Part shown: piece by piece, positions 25,367-35,026 of the stretch
Layout of the letters: each line of letters begins with the position of its first letter
Numbering within the stretch: the first letter of the stretch is position 1
Assembly: GCA_018661465.1 (NCBI GenBank)
Contig: JABJIC010000030.1
Location: 124,001-188,000, forward strand
Source: Gammaproteobacteria bacterium
GTDB lineage: Bacteria > Pseudomonadota > Gammaproteobacteria > Pseudomonadales > Pseudohongiellaceae
Length of the DNA stretch: 64,000 nucleotides
Direction of reading: 5' to 3'
Program-made: the position numbers and the translations under genes
Notes under the pieces: model-generated
What the model was told of the DNA's origin: nothing
Seen by the model: the letters and a program-made list of their open reading frames with translations, nothing else
Databases searched by the model: none

Positions 25367-26749
25367 GTGACCAGCAATTCATTCACCAGTCTTTCCCTTC
25401 GGCCAGAGCTCGTCACCAGCATTGCCTCAATCGGCTATGAGTCAATGACAGCAGTTCAACAGCAGACTCTGCCTCATCTTCTCAAAAACGAGGATTTGAT
25501 AGCCCAGGCTAAGACCGGCAGCGGCAAGACGGCAGCTTTCGCTATTGGCTTGCTGAATAAATTGGATCCTCAAGTATATTCCACTCAGGCTATCGTGATC
25601 TGTCCAACGAGAGAGCTGGCAGAGCAGGTGGCTGCGGAAATTCGGCGCTTGGCCAGTGCTATTCCAAACATCAAATTGCTTACTCTATGCGGTGGTAAAC
25701 CAATGGGTCCGCAATTAGCTTCACTTAGGCGTGACCCGCATATAGTCGTAGGAACTCCCGGTCGTGTTCTGGCTCATTTGCTAAAAGAGACTTTGCATCT
25801 GGATAAGGTGCAGACACTGGTTCTGGATGAGGCCGATCGCATGCTGGACATGGGCTTTCATGACGATATCACTCAGATCATCGCCAAGACGCCAGCGTCA
25901 AGACAAACCCTGCTGTTTTCGGCGACATATCCGGACCACATTAAGAAAATTAGCGAAGCAGTTCAGCGCGAGCCGATTGATATACGGGTTGAGGATGGTC
26001 TTGATAGTCCGGACATCGACCAGGTCTTCTTTGAAGTGGGAAAAGGAGAACGAACAGAGAGCCTATTTAAAGTCATTGCCCATTATCAACCTGAGTCGAC
26101 TCTTGTGTTCTGTAACACCATTCAACAATGTTCTGAGCTAGCTAAAGAGCTGCGTCAGCGCGACCTGCATGCGCTTGCTCTACATGGAGACTTGGAACAA
26201 TTCGAGCGGGATCAGGTCCTCACTCAATTCTCAGGAAAGAGTTGCTCAATTCTTATTGCCACAGATGTAGCCGCACGGGGCCTCGACGTGAAAGAACTGG
26301 CTGCAGTAATTAATTACGAACTCAGTCGCGATCCGGAAGTGCATATTCACCGCATTGGACGCACGGCTAGAGCTGGCAGTAAGGGGCTTGCAGTGAGTCT
26401 TTTCAGTGCTTCGGAAAAACGGCAGTTACGAGCTATAGAAGATTATCAAGACGCTGCTGCAGAAATTGTCAGTGTTGCTTCTTTAACCGAGCCTGAAAAA
26501 TTCAAACTTTACCCACCCATGGCCACACTGTTTGTAAATGGTGGTCGCAAGGATAAGCTAAGAGCAGGGGACTTGCTCGGTGCTCTTACAGCAAGCGGTG
26601 AGATTACAGGAGATAAAATTGGCAAGATTACCCTGTTTGATAAGCTTGCCTACGTTGCCATCGAGCAGAAGGCTGCAAAACAGGCCTTAGATATTCTCAG
26701 CGATGGTAAGATCAAAGGCCGGAAGTATCGAGTTCGACGATTACACTAA
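25367..26749 (+). CDS. dbpA: ATP-dependent RNA helicase DbpA
   Basis: A DEAD-box helicase acting on 23S rRNA hairpin 92 during 50S assembly. Motifs in order: Q motif with Phe/Gln (GYESMTAVQQQTL), I AKTGSGKT, Ia PTRELAEQ, Ib GTPGR, II DEAD, III SAT, IV LVFCNT, V ATDVAARGLD and VI HRIGRTAR. The C-terminal ~75 residues (LFVNGGRKDKLRAGDLLGAL...) are the DbpA RNA-recognition fold that gives specificity. I prefer GTG 25367 because it aligns with the usual DbpA N-terminus; an in-frame ATG at 25337 lies inside a promoter-like TATTATG and would add 10 residues. Confidence 0.95.
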   Translation: MTSNSFTSLSLRPELVTSIASIGYESMTAVQQQTLPHLLKNEDLIAQAKTGSGKTAAFAIGLLNKLDPQVYSTQAIVICPTRELAEQVAAEIRRLASAIPNIKLLTLCGGKPMGPQLASLRRDPHIVVGTPGRVLAHLLKETLHLDKVQTLVLDEADRMLDMGFHDDITQIIAKTPASRQTLLFSATYPDHIKKISEAVQREPIDIRVEDGLDSPDIDQVFFEVGKGERTESLFKVIAHYQPESTLVFCNTIQQCSELAKELRQRDLHALALHGDLEQFERDQVLTQFSGKSCSILIATDVAARGLDVKELAAVINYELSRDPEVHIHRIGRTARAGSKGLAVSLFSASEKRQLRAIEDYQDAAAEIVSVASLTEPEKFKLYPPMATLFVNGGRKDKLRAGDLLGALTASGEITGDKIGKITLFDKLAYVAIEQKAAKQALDILSDGKIKGRKYRVRRLH

Positions 26750-26806
26750 TTCCAAACTAGTTTGGATAATAGAGAACCACGATTAGGAAACTAAAATTAG
26801 GGAACA

Positions 26807-27448
26807 ATGAATATGAAACTCTACAATTACGGAACAGCCCCCAACCCTCGAAAAGTTCGAATATTTTTAGCAGAAAAAGCGGCTGATTATGAACTCGTCG
26901 AAGTGAACATGCTGAAGGGGGAGCACAAGACTCCAGAGTTTCTAGAAAAAAACCCAAGTGGGAAAGTGCCTGTGCTCGAACTGGATGATGGGCGTTATCT
27001 TTCGGAGTCCATTGCTATTTGCCGCTATTTGGAAGCTGTTTATCCAGAGCCTAACTTGTTCGGTAGAGATGCTTTTGAATTGGGCTTTATCGAGATGAGA
27101 AATCGACAAATGGAAACAGAGCTTTGGTCACAGATAGGCCAGTCCTGGATTCATGGGCCAGTGGTTGCCAAGATGGGAATCTATAAACAGATACCTGAAG
27201 CCAAAGAAGTTAGCGATGTAAATGTAAATAAGTATTACGAGCGACTCGATAAAGAATTTGCCGACATAGAATATGTTGCAGGAGATAGATTTACCGTAGC
27301 AGATATCACGCTAGTTACCGGCATCGACTTCGCTTCAACATTAGTTGGGCTCAAGCCAGATGACTCACTGAAAAACCTATGGCGCTGGCACGCACTGGTC
27401 TTATCCCGAGACAGTGTAGACGACATTACTTCAACTACTTCCTTGTAA
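26807..27448 (+). CDS. Glutathione S-transferase family protein
   Basis: Thioredoxin-like N-terminal domain (about 3-80) with the catalytic region YNYGTAPNPRKVRIFLAEK and the glutathione-binding NPSGKVPVLELDDG ... LSESIAICRYLE, followed by an all-helical C-terminal domain with the conserved N-capping stretch FTVADITLVTGIDF. These are bacterial theta/beta-type GST features; a Ser or Tyr near position 5-8 could be the catalytic residue. Its substrate is unknown. The gene's end overlaps the convergent DUF1415 gene by 14 bases. Confidence 0.93.
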   Translation: MNMKLYNYGTAPNPRKVRIFLAEKAADYELVEVNMLKGEHKTPEFLEKNPSGKVPVLELDDGRYLSESIAICRYLEAVYPEPNLFGRDAFELGFIEMRNRQMETELWSQIGQSWIHGPVVAKMGIYKQIPEAKEVSDVNVNKYYERLDKEFADIEYVAGDRFTVADITLVTGIDFASTLVGLKPDDSLKNLWRWHALVLSRDSVDDITSTTSL

Positions 27449-27989
27449 TACCTGCCAAGAGAGCTTCAAGCTTTTCTGTTCCCGTGGCGCGCAACAGTTT
27501 GATGTTGCGTGCCGGAATGTCTTCGACATCTTTGTAGCTCGCTACGGCTCTTTCCACGCTCGATTCTCTCAATAAATGCAACATTGGGTACGGTGAACGA
27601 TTACTGTAGTTTTCCGCGTCATTCGGCAGTGAGCCTTCGAACTGATACTGGGGATGAAACGATGCTATCTGAAAGATTCCTTCAAGTTGGGAATCTTGTA
27701 AGAGTTCATCGCTAAGGGAAAGAAATTGATTGTAGTCATGGAAATCTTCCAGCACAGAGGGATGAATGAGAAGAGTCGTTGCGATCAGCTCGTCTTCTCC
27801 CAAGAGGGCTAATTCATCGCTCAAATCTTGCAGAAGCTCTGCCTCGGAACTAGCCTCACTAACCACAAATCGCACCGAATCTCGCACTAATTCCCTTTGA
27901 GCGAAAGGGCAAAGGTTAAGACCAATTACAGTAGTCTCTAACCACTGGCGTACTTCATTTGAAATTTCAGTGCTGATTGGTTTTGACAT
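27435..27989 (-). CDS. DUF1415 family protein
   Basis: The 184-residue protein shows the full DUF1415 pattern: WLETTVIGLNLCPFAQRELV near the N-terminus with its conserved Cys-Pro-Phe, TTLLIHPSVLEDF in the middle and FHPQYQFEGSLPNDAENYSNRSPYPMLHLLRE toward the end. The family is common in proteobacteria and has no assigned role. It converges on the GST gene with a 14-base overlap; the methyltransferase gene upstream reads in the same direction after a 168-base gap containing a hairpin. Confidence 0.92.
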   Translation of the reverse strand: MSKPISTEISNEVRQWLETTVIGLNLCPFAQRELVRDSVRFVVSEASSEAELLQDLSDELALLGEDELIATTLLIHPSVLEDFHDYNQFLSLSDELLQDSQLEGIFQIASFHPQYQFEGSLPNDAENYSNRSPYPMLHLLRESSVERAVASYKDVEDIPARNIKLLRATGTEKLEALLAGITRK

Positions 27990-28093
27990 GTCTCGGTGGT
28001 TGGGTCTTCTTTGATTAGCTTTTATTCAGTGCAGTATTGCACAAGAGCTTATGTAGGGGTTTGTATAAAGAATTACTCAATAAAATCGGAACA

Positions 28094-28126
28094 ATCAAAA
28101 ACGCTTCTGGCTCAATAGTTTTTGAT
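28094..28126 (-). terminator. Hairpin after the methyltransferase gene
   Basis: A perfect 9-bp inverted repeat (atcaaaaac at 28094-28102, gtttttgat at 28118-28126) lies 32 bases after the stop of the minus-strand gene at 28158. No clear T tract follows, so it may be a weak or Rho-assisted terminator. Confidence 0.45.
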
Positions 28127-28157
28127 CGTCCCGACATCACTAATTCATATCGGACTT

Positions 28158-28931
28158 CTACTTTGTATAAAGCACAAGAAATTGACTAGTCTTGCCTCTT
28201 ACTGTCGGAGAGAACACGCTATCGGCCAGGGTGTCTGTAGAATTTTTCAGCAAGTTGGAACTGCTTGCTACAGAAAGTCCTGCTTGAGCAGCTAGCTGAG
28301 TCACAACACTTTCTTCAATTCGGTGTAAAGAACCACCTGCTTCAATTCCAGAGCCATCAGGCCCTATATGGTCTGATGCCAGCAATACGCCACCAGGTTT
28401 GAGTACCCGTGCGATTTCACGAAAAGACGCGGCTGGATCACCCAGGTTGTTACCTTCTGGTGCGAATCCCAACTCATGAGGCCCCTGAATCCAGGTCACC
28501 ATGTCGATAGAGTTATCAGCAGCATCCAGTGCATCGAAATTGGTAATGCTGACTCGAACATTACTCAGTCGGTTATTTGCTGTACGCACATCAATGCCAT
28601 CACCAACAAAACCCATGAGACCAGGAGCATGCTGTAGAATGACACTACCATTTGATCCAACTGCGCGACTTAATATTTCAGTGTAGTAACCTCCGCCAGC
28701 CTCAAGTTCTAGAACGTCCATGCCGGTTTCAAGTCCGCCAAAAGCCAGAACTTCTGCAGGCATTCGTCGAGCATCATCCTCGGAATCTGCACTTGGGCGA
28801 TCCGGGTGTGCCAAGGCGGCAGCTACATCTGCATCTGCCGCAGTAGCTGACGCGCTCGCAAGCATGAAGGCGCTTAAGGAACAACCAGTAAAAAAATGTA
28901 GTAAATAGGTTTTCGATAACTGCATATTCAA
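28158..28931 (-). CDS. Exported class I SAM-dependent methyltransferase (COG4798-like)
   Basis: The protein starts with a signal peptide (about residues 1-32, cleavage after ATA), unusual for a methyltransferase. It then shows a methyltransferase core: VLELEAGGGYYTEIL as motif I near 74-88, ISITNFDALDAAD..IDMVTWIQGPHE for the SAM acidic and motif II region, and LKPGGVLLASDHIG as the post-III strand. Predicted exported methyltransferases of this kind occur in many proteobacteria; because SAM is not expected in the periplasm, either the leader is a membrane anchor facing inward or the protein has another use. The function is open. Confidence 0.82.
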   Translation of the reverse strand: MNMQLSKTYLLHFFTGCSLSAFMLASASATAADADVAAALAHPDRPSADSEDDARRMPAEVLAFGGLETGMDVLELEAGGGYYTEILSRAVGSNGSVILQHAPGLMGFVGDGIDVRTANNRLSNVRVSITNFDALDAADNSIDMVTWIQGPHELGFAPEGNNLGDPAASFREIARVLKPGGVLLASDHIGPDGSGIEAGGSLHRIEESVVTQLAAQAGLSVASSSNLLKNSTDTLADSVFSPTVRGKTSQFLVLYTK

Positions 28932-29182
28932 CTCCTGATATTTATTAGGTACTTGGTGTAGTTTCTATACTGACATGTCTGCTTAGGGAAACTTCCCTAT
29001 TGCCGGCCATTCAATCCAGCTTTACTTCTCTTTGCTATCGATAGTGCGTGTGTTGGCGCAAAGTAAGTTCTTAGCCCAGCCTTATAATATATCTGATTTT
29101 ATTGCAGAAAGCCGCATAGTCAATTACCCTCACCAAATTAGTTAGAATACTTGGCCTGATATTTAGGATTCTTGGGGGGTCT

Positions 29183-29923
29183 ATGCCTGCAAAGCTATGG
29201 AAAAAAAGGCTAGATTCTAGTCAGCAAGAACACTTGCCCTTAATCATCAGTAGTTTGCTCGGCATCCAAATTCTCGCTTCTATTCGAGACCCGATTGTGA
29301 TCGGTTTCGACCTACCCCTACAGCTTATCTTGGTAGATATTGGCTTTATTTTGGTAATCGCGATCCTTCGACTGTGGCTGCTCAAAAAGAATCCCGATCC
29401 CAAGTTCGTTGATCCAATTATTTTTTTCGTTGTGGTATTGGCCGCCATAAAAGCTTTAGACACACTCGCAGTACAAGCCGAACCCTTGCCTTTCTATATG
29501 GCCATTTATATGTTCGCACTTGCACTCTGCTTTTTGTCGTATTTTTATCTTTACCTTTCGGCAGCAATCTTTCTTATTGGCTGGCTTTTTGTTGCGTTTC
29601 AGGTGTTAACGATAATTGAGGTATCTGCTTCTTTTTTCGCAATTTCAGTTGGGTTTTGTCTTGCTCATATGGTGCTGACACGAAGAATTTCCGCGCGCGC
29701 ACAGATTTTCGAATTGGAAGGAAAAGTTAAAGAGTTAGAGTCAATTCTGCCTATGTGTGCCAGTTGTAAGAAAACCCGAAACGAAGCAGGTGAGTGGAAG
29801 AGTATTGAGCAATATATTGAAGATCAAGAATCTGGCCTGCAGGTCAGCCACGGAGTTTGTCCGGAGTGCTCAAAAGATTTGTATGGAGATTTATTGAATG
29901 ACCGGGAACAGCTTAAAAATTAG
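29183..29923 (+). CDS. Six-helix membrane protein with cytoplasmic CxxC/CxxC zinc-ribbon tail
   Basis: About six membrane helices span residues 18-175, followed by a short coiled stretch (RISARAQIFELEGKVKELES) and a Cys-rich module: MCASCKKTRNEAGEWKSIEQYI ... VCPECSKDLYG. The same LPxCxxCKKxR...CPEC module ends many bacterial response regulators, GAF proteins and histidine kinases. It may be a metal- or redox-sensing output or protein-contact piece, but no kinase domain is present here. ATG 29183 is preceded by a G-rich ribosome binding site. Orphan gene with unknown role. Confidence 0.75.
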   Translation: MPAKLWKKRLDSSQQEHLPLIISSLLGIQILASIRDPIVIGFDLPLQLILVDIGFILVIAILRLWLLKKNPDPKFVDPIIFFVVVLAAIKALDTLAVQAEPLPFYMAIYMFALALCFLSYFYLYLSAAIFLIGWLFVAFQVLTIIEVSASFFAISVGFCLAHMVLTRRISARAQIFELEGKVKELESILPMCASCKKTRNEAGEWKSIEQYIEDQESGLQVSHGVCPECSKDLYGDLLNDREQLKN

Positions 29924-30069
29924 TAGCTACAACGATCTCGAAGATGGAGATTTCTAGAAATTCAATATTGCTTTTGCTTTGGCAATTCGGAATCAGCAGC
30001 AGCTGAATAACAATACCAGAACAACATTATTGCCATTGTGCTAGTTCATTTCAGCAATCAGGAATCACG

Positions 30070-31626
30070 ATGCGAACACAAAAATATTCTTCTGCACTCG
30101 CTGCATTGATTTTGTTGACAGCTTGCGGCAGTGCTTCCCGAAACGTTCCTATCCTTGTCGAATCAACTATCTCTGACATTCAAAATGCTATCCAGGCCGG
30201 TGATACTTCTTGCCGGAATATTGTGAAGCGATATATCAGCCGCATCGAAACCTATGATCAGAGCAGTGGTATCAATGCCATTGCGGAAGTTAATCACAGC
30301 GCCTTGGCGCGTGCTGACGAGATCGATCAACTTGTCCAGAGCGGAGATGTCTTACCCGAGCTATTCTGTGTACCTCTCTTGATAAAAGACAATTTCGACA
30401 CCTATGACATGGTCACCACTGGTGGTTCGATTGCACTAAAGGACAGCATTCCTCCGGATGATGCCTTCATGATTCGCAAGCTGCGAGAAGCAGGGGCGAT
30501 AGTACTGGCTAAAACCAATATGGCCGAATGGGCATTCAGCCCCAGAGAAACTGTTTCTTCTTCTTATGGTCGAACGGCGAATGCCTATGATATTAACTAT
30601 GTGCCCGCTGGATCCTCAGGTGGAACGGCCTCGGGTGTAGCGGCAAGTCTTGGTGTCGCAGGTATGGGCAGTGATACCGGTAACTCTATTCGTGGGCCGT
30701 CATCTCATCTGGCATTGTTTGGCATTCGATCTACCATCGGGCTCACCAGTCGTGATGGAGTGATCCCGTTAGTGTTTGATCGAGATATTGCCGGCCCTAT
30801 GGCTCGAACGGTTGAGGACGGAGTGAAATTGTTTAATGTGATTGCAGGATACGATCCTGCGGATCCGCTTACTGTGCCTGATAAAAGAGAATCGGATTAT
30901 CGTGACTTTCTCAATGCTAATGGCTTGGAAGGAAAGCGCCTGGGCGTGCTGCGTGCGTTAGTGGATCATGATGATGCCGATCCGGGAATAAGAATCCTTT
31001 TCGATAATGCGATTGCAGAGATGAAGGAGGCGGGAGCCACTATCGTTGACCCGTTTTCCATAGAAGATTTTGAAGAGATCAGCGATGACATTCCTTTCTG
31101 TGGTCGTTTCCGCTATGACGTTGGTCAGTATTTTAAGACACTGGATGATCCTCCTCTTTTGGATGTGAACGATGTTTTAGTGACAGGCGAGATTGCGCCA
31201 GAGACTAGAGACTCATTCGATTTTTATGCGCAGTATCCACTGGACATTGTTCCCGACAATTGGGAAGAGCCGTGTCCAACCTGGCCCAACCATCCTCAGC
31301 GCAATCAATTGCTCGCCAATACACTCGAAGCCATGGACGCAGCTAATGTGGATGCGCTGGTTTTTCCTACCTGGTCGAATCCTCCCGCTCATATTGATCG
31401 GTCCGCGGAGGAATATAAGGGTGACAATAATCAAATGCTAGCACCAGATGCCGGATTACCCGCAGTAACTGTGCCTATGGGGTTCTGGCAAGACAGGCTG
31501 CCAGCGGGACTTCAAATTCTGGGGCGACCCTATGCCGAAGGAATTTTGATCGAACTGGCCTATGCCTATGAGCAGAAGACCAAGCATCGTCGAGCGCCGG
31601 ATGGGTTCGAAGCTCTTCGACCTTAA
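30070..31626 (+). CDS. Amidase-signature enzyme, predicted lipoprotein
   Basis: The N-terminus has a lipobox (LLTAC, Cys19), so the enzyme is probably membrane-anchored in the periplasm. It carries the amidase Ser-cisSer-Lys triad: Lys106 in IKDNFDT, the cis-Ser in AGSSGGTASG (180-189) and the nucleophile Ser206 in SDTGNSIRGPSS. The usual motif is GGSIR, so Asn in place of the second Gly is a small deviation. Such enzymes hydrolyse amides or act in peptide-side-chain or nitrile degradation; the substrate cannot be told. ATG 30070 follows an upstream CAGGAATC. Confidence 0.9.
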   Translation: MRTQKYSSALAALILLTACGSASRNVPILVESTISDIQNAIQAGDTSCRNIVKRYISRIETYDQSSGINAIAEVNHSALARADEIDQLVQSGDVLPELFCVPLLIKDNFDTYDMVTTGGSIALKDSIPPDDAFMIRKLREAGAIVLAKTNMAEWAFSPRETVSSSYGRTANAYDINYVPAGSSGGTASGVAASLGVAGMGSDTGNSIRGPSSHLALFGIRSTIGLTSRDGVIPLVFDRDIAGPMARTVEDGVKLFNVIAGYDPADPLTVPDKRESDYRDFLNANGLEGKRLGVLRALVDHDDADPGIRILFDNAIAEMKEAGATIVDPFSIEDFEEISDDIPFCGRFRYDVGQYFKTLDDPPLLDVNDVLVTGEIAPETRDSFDFYAQYPLDIVPDNWEEPCPTWPNHPQRNQLLANTLEAMDAANVDALVFPTWSNPPAHIDRSAEEYKGDNNQMLAPDAGLPAVTVPMGFWQDRLPAGLQILGRPYAEGILIELAYAYEQKTKHRRAPDGFEALRP

Positions 31627-31801
31627 AGAAACGAAATCGCTAGATATCGTGGCATGACCAAGAGAAGGATTAGGAGGGCAAAACTTTCTTTACTTTGCCG
31701 ACTACTCTAATATCATCGGCTAATAACAAATATAACAATCGTTCACGAAGTCATTGCTCTTGCAGGTTTCAGTGTGTGAACTACCTTATTGGGAGAACAA
31801 C

Positions 31802-32566
31802 ATGGTAGAAGCAACTGCAACACTCAAGACGCCCTCAGCTTTCAAACCCAATTTCTATTTTTGGATGACTGCCGCATTGGCTGCCGTCATTTTTGGGGGC
31901 TTTGGTATTTCCTATTTTGCGCCTATGGCCACTGGTAGCTTGCGGCCAATCTCTCCTCTTGTGCATTTTCATGGCATTTTCTATTTCGCCTGGATGATAT
32001 TGCTAATGGTGCAGTCGGGGTTGGTGAACAGTGGTAACGTGGCCCTACATCGAACTCTGGGCACGATAGGGATTTCGGTTGCCACTGGTCTGGTAATTTT
32101 TGCCTCTGTTATTAGCATAGAGAATACGAGGGCTTCTCTCGAGCTCTCAGCTGACCCTTTTCTATTTCAACTTATGTATCTGAATATTGTCGCGATTAGC
32201 ACATTCACGATTTTGTTTATTATGGCAATGCGAAAAACTCGTCAGCCGGAGTTTCATCGCCGACTAGTTCTTCTTGCTACGGTTGGGTTTATTGGCGCGG
32301 GAATCAATAGGTTTTATGTGGCCGCCTTCCAAGTTGATTTCGCCCCTTTCTGGTTTATATATTTGGTATCCGATCTTTTTATTCTAGCGCTCATCATTCA
32401 TGACTGGAAAACTCTCCAGAAATTGCATCCAGCAACTATAAGCGGAGGCTTGATAGTCGTAGTTATACAACTATTGCAGTGGCCGATAGCAGGAACTGCT
32501 GCATTTGAGTCTGTTACTTATTGGCTAGTTAGCCTCGGGGGATACGCTATTACTCCTCTAGTGTAG
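31802..32566 (+). CDS. Seven-helix membrane protein, unknown function
   Basis: About seven hydrophobic segments across 255 residues, with conserved-looking His residues in VHFHGIFYFAWMILL and LHRTLGTIGISVA, and EFHRRLVLLATV. These paired His-containing helices resemble heme- or quinone-associated membrane proteins of the DUF2306 or cytochrome b561-like type, but I cannot assign a family. Start at ATG 31802 has GGGAG 6 bases upstream; an upstream TTG at 31754 would add 16 residues. It stands alone. Confidence 0.6.
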   Translation: MVEATATLKTPSAFKPNFYFWMTAALAAVIFGGFGISYFAPMATGSLRPISPLVHFHGIFYFAWMILLMVQSGLVNSGNVALHRTLGTIGISVATGLVIFASVISIENTRASLELSADPFLFQLMYLNIVAISTFTILFIMAMRKTRQPEFHRRLVLLATVGFIGAGINRFYVAAFQVDFAPFWFIYLVSDLFILALIIHDWKTLQKLHPATISGGLIVVVIQLLQWPIAGTAAFESVTYWLVSLGGYAITPLV

Positions 32567-32623
32567 AGAGCATAGTAATAAGCGTAATTAGGGATCAGGC
32601 CATTGTTAGTACCGGAGATAGGC

Positions 32624-33556
32624 CTATCGTCCAGATGTGCAGCGTTGCGGATTGACGGGCCTGGGAAGAACCAATGGTGCCGGTTCTACTCTTCCTTCAC
32701 TTGCAAGTTGATCGAAGGCTGCCTGCTGTAGTGCATTGACCTCAGGTCGAGACATTCCTAATTCATAAGCCGAACACTCGTTGTCGCCGAGCGATTTGGG
32801 ATCTAAGCCTGTGAGATTGCCGAAGACTACCAGTGCTTCGAGATAGTAACCGTAGCTGCTGGCGTGATAGTGGTCATAGGTCCATAGATCAATTTTGCCT
32901 AATTCAATGCCGTCGTAGGGATTGGTGTCGGCGATGCCAAGCTCCATCGCTCGTGTCCACGCTTCGCCTACTCCATTCACGGCTTTGACGCCGGGAGCCG
33001 CGGCAGCCGCCTTGTCGTAGCCGGCACGTACGTCCAGTGCCATCTGCTCGATGGGCTGACCTGTCCATGGCTCATCCGCTACATAAGTCTTATCTGCTCG
33101 TGACCAGGTTGAGGTGAGAAAAATTTCCACATTCTGATTCATGCCCTTCAGGAATTCGCTCATCTCTGTGGCAGTTTTGATAAGTGTATTTGGGTCGCCC
33201 GGGTTGTCACTGTCCAGCGTGCTGTAGCCGTGCATTACTACCTGGTCCCAAGGCTGTCGGCCGATCACACCCAGTTTACTCTCCAGATGGAAATCCAATC
33301 CGCTGCCACCCCTGGTTTCAAGAGATACATCGTAGTCCAGACCTGCCTGATCGGTGAACGATTTGAAAAGGGCAGGGACGCCTCCGATTCCTTCGTTATT
33401 GAGGTCAGTTACCGTGTCGGCTCGATAAAACCTGGCCGCAGATCCGAAACCGTAAGTAAAACTGTTACCTATGAACAAAACGTCTGTGTCTGCGCTAGTA
33501 CTCACGGCACTCAGAGTGAGAATGAAGCCTGCGAGAGTTGTCGATATCAATTTCAT
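32624..33556 (-). CDS. SGNH/GDSL-like exported hydrolase (DUF4886-like)
   Basis: A Sec signal peptide (about residues 1-21) precedes an SGNH-like fold: the block DTDVLFIGNSFTYGFGS contains the nucleophile Ser motif GNS, a central RGGSGLDFHL segment gives the Gly block, and a C-terminal DHYHASSYGYYLEAL could supply the Asp/His. Related families hydrolyse esters on carbohydrates or small substrates. I start at 33556 because AGGGA lies at good spacing; a longer frame begins at 33616. The gene is divergent from the next plus-strand gene. Confidence 0.8.
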   Translation of the reverse strand: MKLISTTLAGFILTLSAVSTSADTDVLFIGNSFTYGFGSAARFYRADTVTDLNNEGIGGVPALFKSFTDQAGLDYDVSLETRGGSGLDFHLESKLGVIGRQPWDQVVMHGYSTLDSDNPGDPNTLIKTATEMSEFLKGMNQNVEIFLTSTWSRADKTYVADEPWTGQPIEQMALDVRAGYDKAAAAAPGVKAVNGVGEAWTRAMELGIADTNPYDGIELGKIDLWTYDHYHASSYGYYLEALVVFGNLTGLDPKSLGDNECSAYELGMSRPEVNALQQAAFDQLASEGRVEPAPLVLPRPVNPQRCTSGR

Positions 33557-33817
33557 TAGATAATCCCTTTGTTGTATTTTTTGGTCTAATAGAAGAAGAC
33601 TAAAAGTTAACTTCATTCATGTCTATACAGAATGCCGTAATCTGTATTGTTTCGGGGAAAGGAAGTTGCTTGGGGAGCTATTTTTCCGCCAACACGCTTC
33701 TTATTTACACCCTAGCCCTGTTGGCTGTTATATTAGGCGCCGCGTTCTGGATGTCGGTGTGATTTCTCGCCGATCCATCAAAATACTTTATCTACTATTA
33801 CATCCTAGAGGTTCCAC

Positions 33818-34951
33818 ATGTCATTGAATTCCACCTATCTTCAAATGTTCTCCACAGTTTCAGATACTGGAGAGCTTCGCCTTGAACTTATTGAGCAAGA
33901 AACACCAAAGCCTGAAGCTAATCAGGTTTTAGTGCGGGTTGAGGCAACTCCTATAAACCCTTCTGACCAGGGAGTGATGTTTGGCTGGGCTGACATCGCC
34001 AACGCAAAATCATCGGGAGAAGGTAAGGGCACGGTATTGTCTGCGCCAGTCTCTGAACAAGGTTTGGGTGTAATGAAAGCCAGAATGGGCCAGTCGCTCC
34101 CTGTTGGAAACGAAGGTGCGGGTACCGTTGTTGCAACTGGCGACAGTGAAATGGCGAAAAGCCTCGATGGGAAAATTGTCGCTGTAATGGGAGGCGGAAT
34201 GTATGGAGAGTATCGATGCGTGGACGCGTCTTCATGTCTGCCATTGTTAGATGGGCATACTGCCAAAGATGGAGCGTCCTGTTTCGTCAATCCACTAACT
34301 GCTCTATCAATGATCGAAACAATGAATATGGAAGGGCACTCAGCTCTAATTCACACGGCTGCCGCATCCAATCTTGGACAAATGTTGGTTCGAATTTGTC
34401 AGCAAGATGGTGTGGAGCTTGTGAACATTGTAAGAAAAGATGAGCAAGCAGACTTGCTTCGAAGCATGGGCGCAAAATATGTAGTGAATAGCAGCTCAGA
34501 TAATTTCATGTCAGAGCTAACAGACGCAATCGAGGCCACAGGTGCTACCCTTGCTTTTGATGCAACTGGCGGTGGTACTTTGGCTTCTACGATTCTCTCA
34601 TGCATGGAAGCTGCAGCCGCGCGAACACCTGGAGCCTATAGCATCTATGGTTCGATCAAACACAAGCAAGTGTATCTCTACGGTGGTCTTGATACTTCAG
34701 CAACTACTCTTAACCGAGGCTATGGTATGGCATGGGGTGTTGGTGGTTGGTTGCTGCCAAACTTTCTTGCTAAGGCGGGACTTGAAGTTGCGGCTCGCTT
34801 ACGTAGTCGTGTTGCAAACGAATTGAAGACTAACTTTGCTAGCCACTATACCAATGAAATTTCTCTGTCCGAAGCTTTGCAAGTTGAGACGGTGCAGAGT
34901 TACTACGCCAAGCACACTGGAGAGAAATTTCTGATTTGTCCTCAGAAGTAA
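33818..34951 (+). CDS. Zinc-binding-type medium-chain dehydrogenase / quinone oxidoreductase family
   Basis: The protein has the MDR fold: a GroES-like N-terminal part with VRVEATPINPSDQGVMFGWAD and NEGAGTVVATGD, and a Rossmann part with AAASNLGQMLVRICQ for NAD(P)H binding. The typical structural-zinc cysteine cluster and the catalytic Cys/His ligands are not visible, so it is closer to the zinc-free quinone-reductase or enoyl-reductase branch. The nucleotide-binding glycines are partly replaced by Ala/Asn. Substrate unknown. It ends near a strong hairpin shared with the gamma-carbonic-anhydrase gene. Confidence 0.88.
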   Translation: MSLNSTYLQMFSTVSDTGELRLELIEQETPKPEANQVLVRVEATPINPSDQGVMFGWADIANAKSSGEGKGTVLSAPVSEQGLGVMKARMGQSLPVGNEGAGTVVATGDSEMAKSLDGKIVAVMGGGMYGEYRCVDASSCLPLLDGHTAKDGASCFVNPLTALSMIETMNMEGHSALIHTAAASNLGQMLVRICQQDGVELVNIVRKDEQADLLRSMGAKYVVNSSSDNFMSELTDAIEATGATLAFDATGGGTLASTILSCMEAAAARTPGAYSIYGSIKHKQVYLYGGLDTSATTLNRGYGMAWGVGGWLLPNFLAKAGLEVAARLRSRVANELKTNFASHYTNEISLSEALQVETVQSYYAKHTGEKFLICPQK

Positions 34952-34977
34952 AAGCGGGTTTTCAAAAGTGAACTGCG

Positions 34978-35006
34978 CAGTGTCGGCACGTCCAGTGCTG
35001 ACACTG
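34978..35006. terminator. Strong hairpin between convergent genes
   Basis: Twelve-base arms (cagtgtcggcac at 34978-34989 and gtgctgacactg at 34995-35006) match except for one G-T position, with a 5-base loop. It is placed between two converging genes and probably serves both, although the T tract is weak. Confidence 0.6.
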
Positions 35007-35026
35007 TTAATCCAGAGTCTAGTGAA

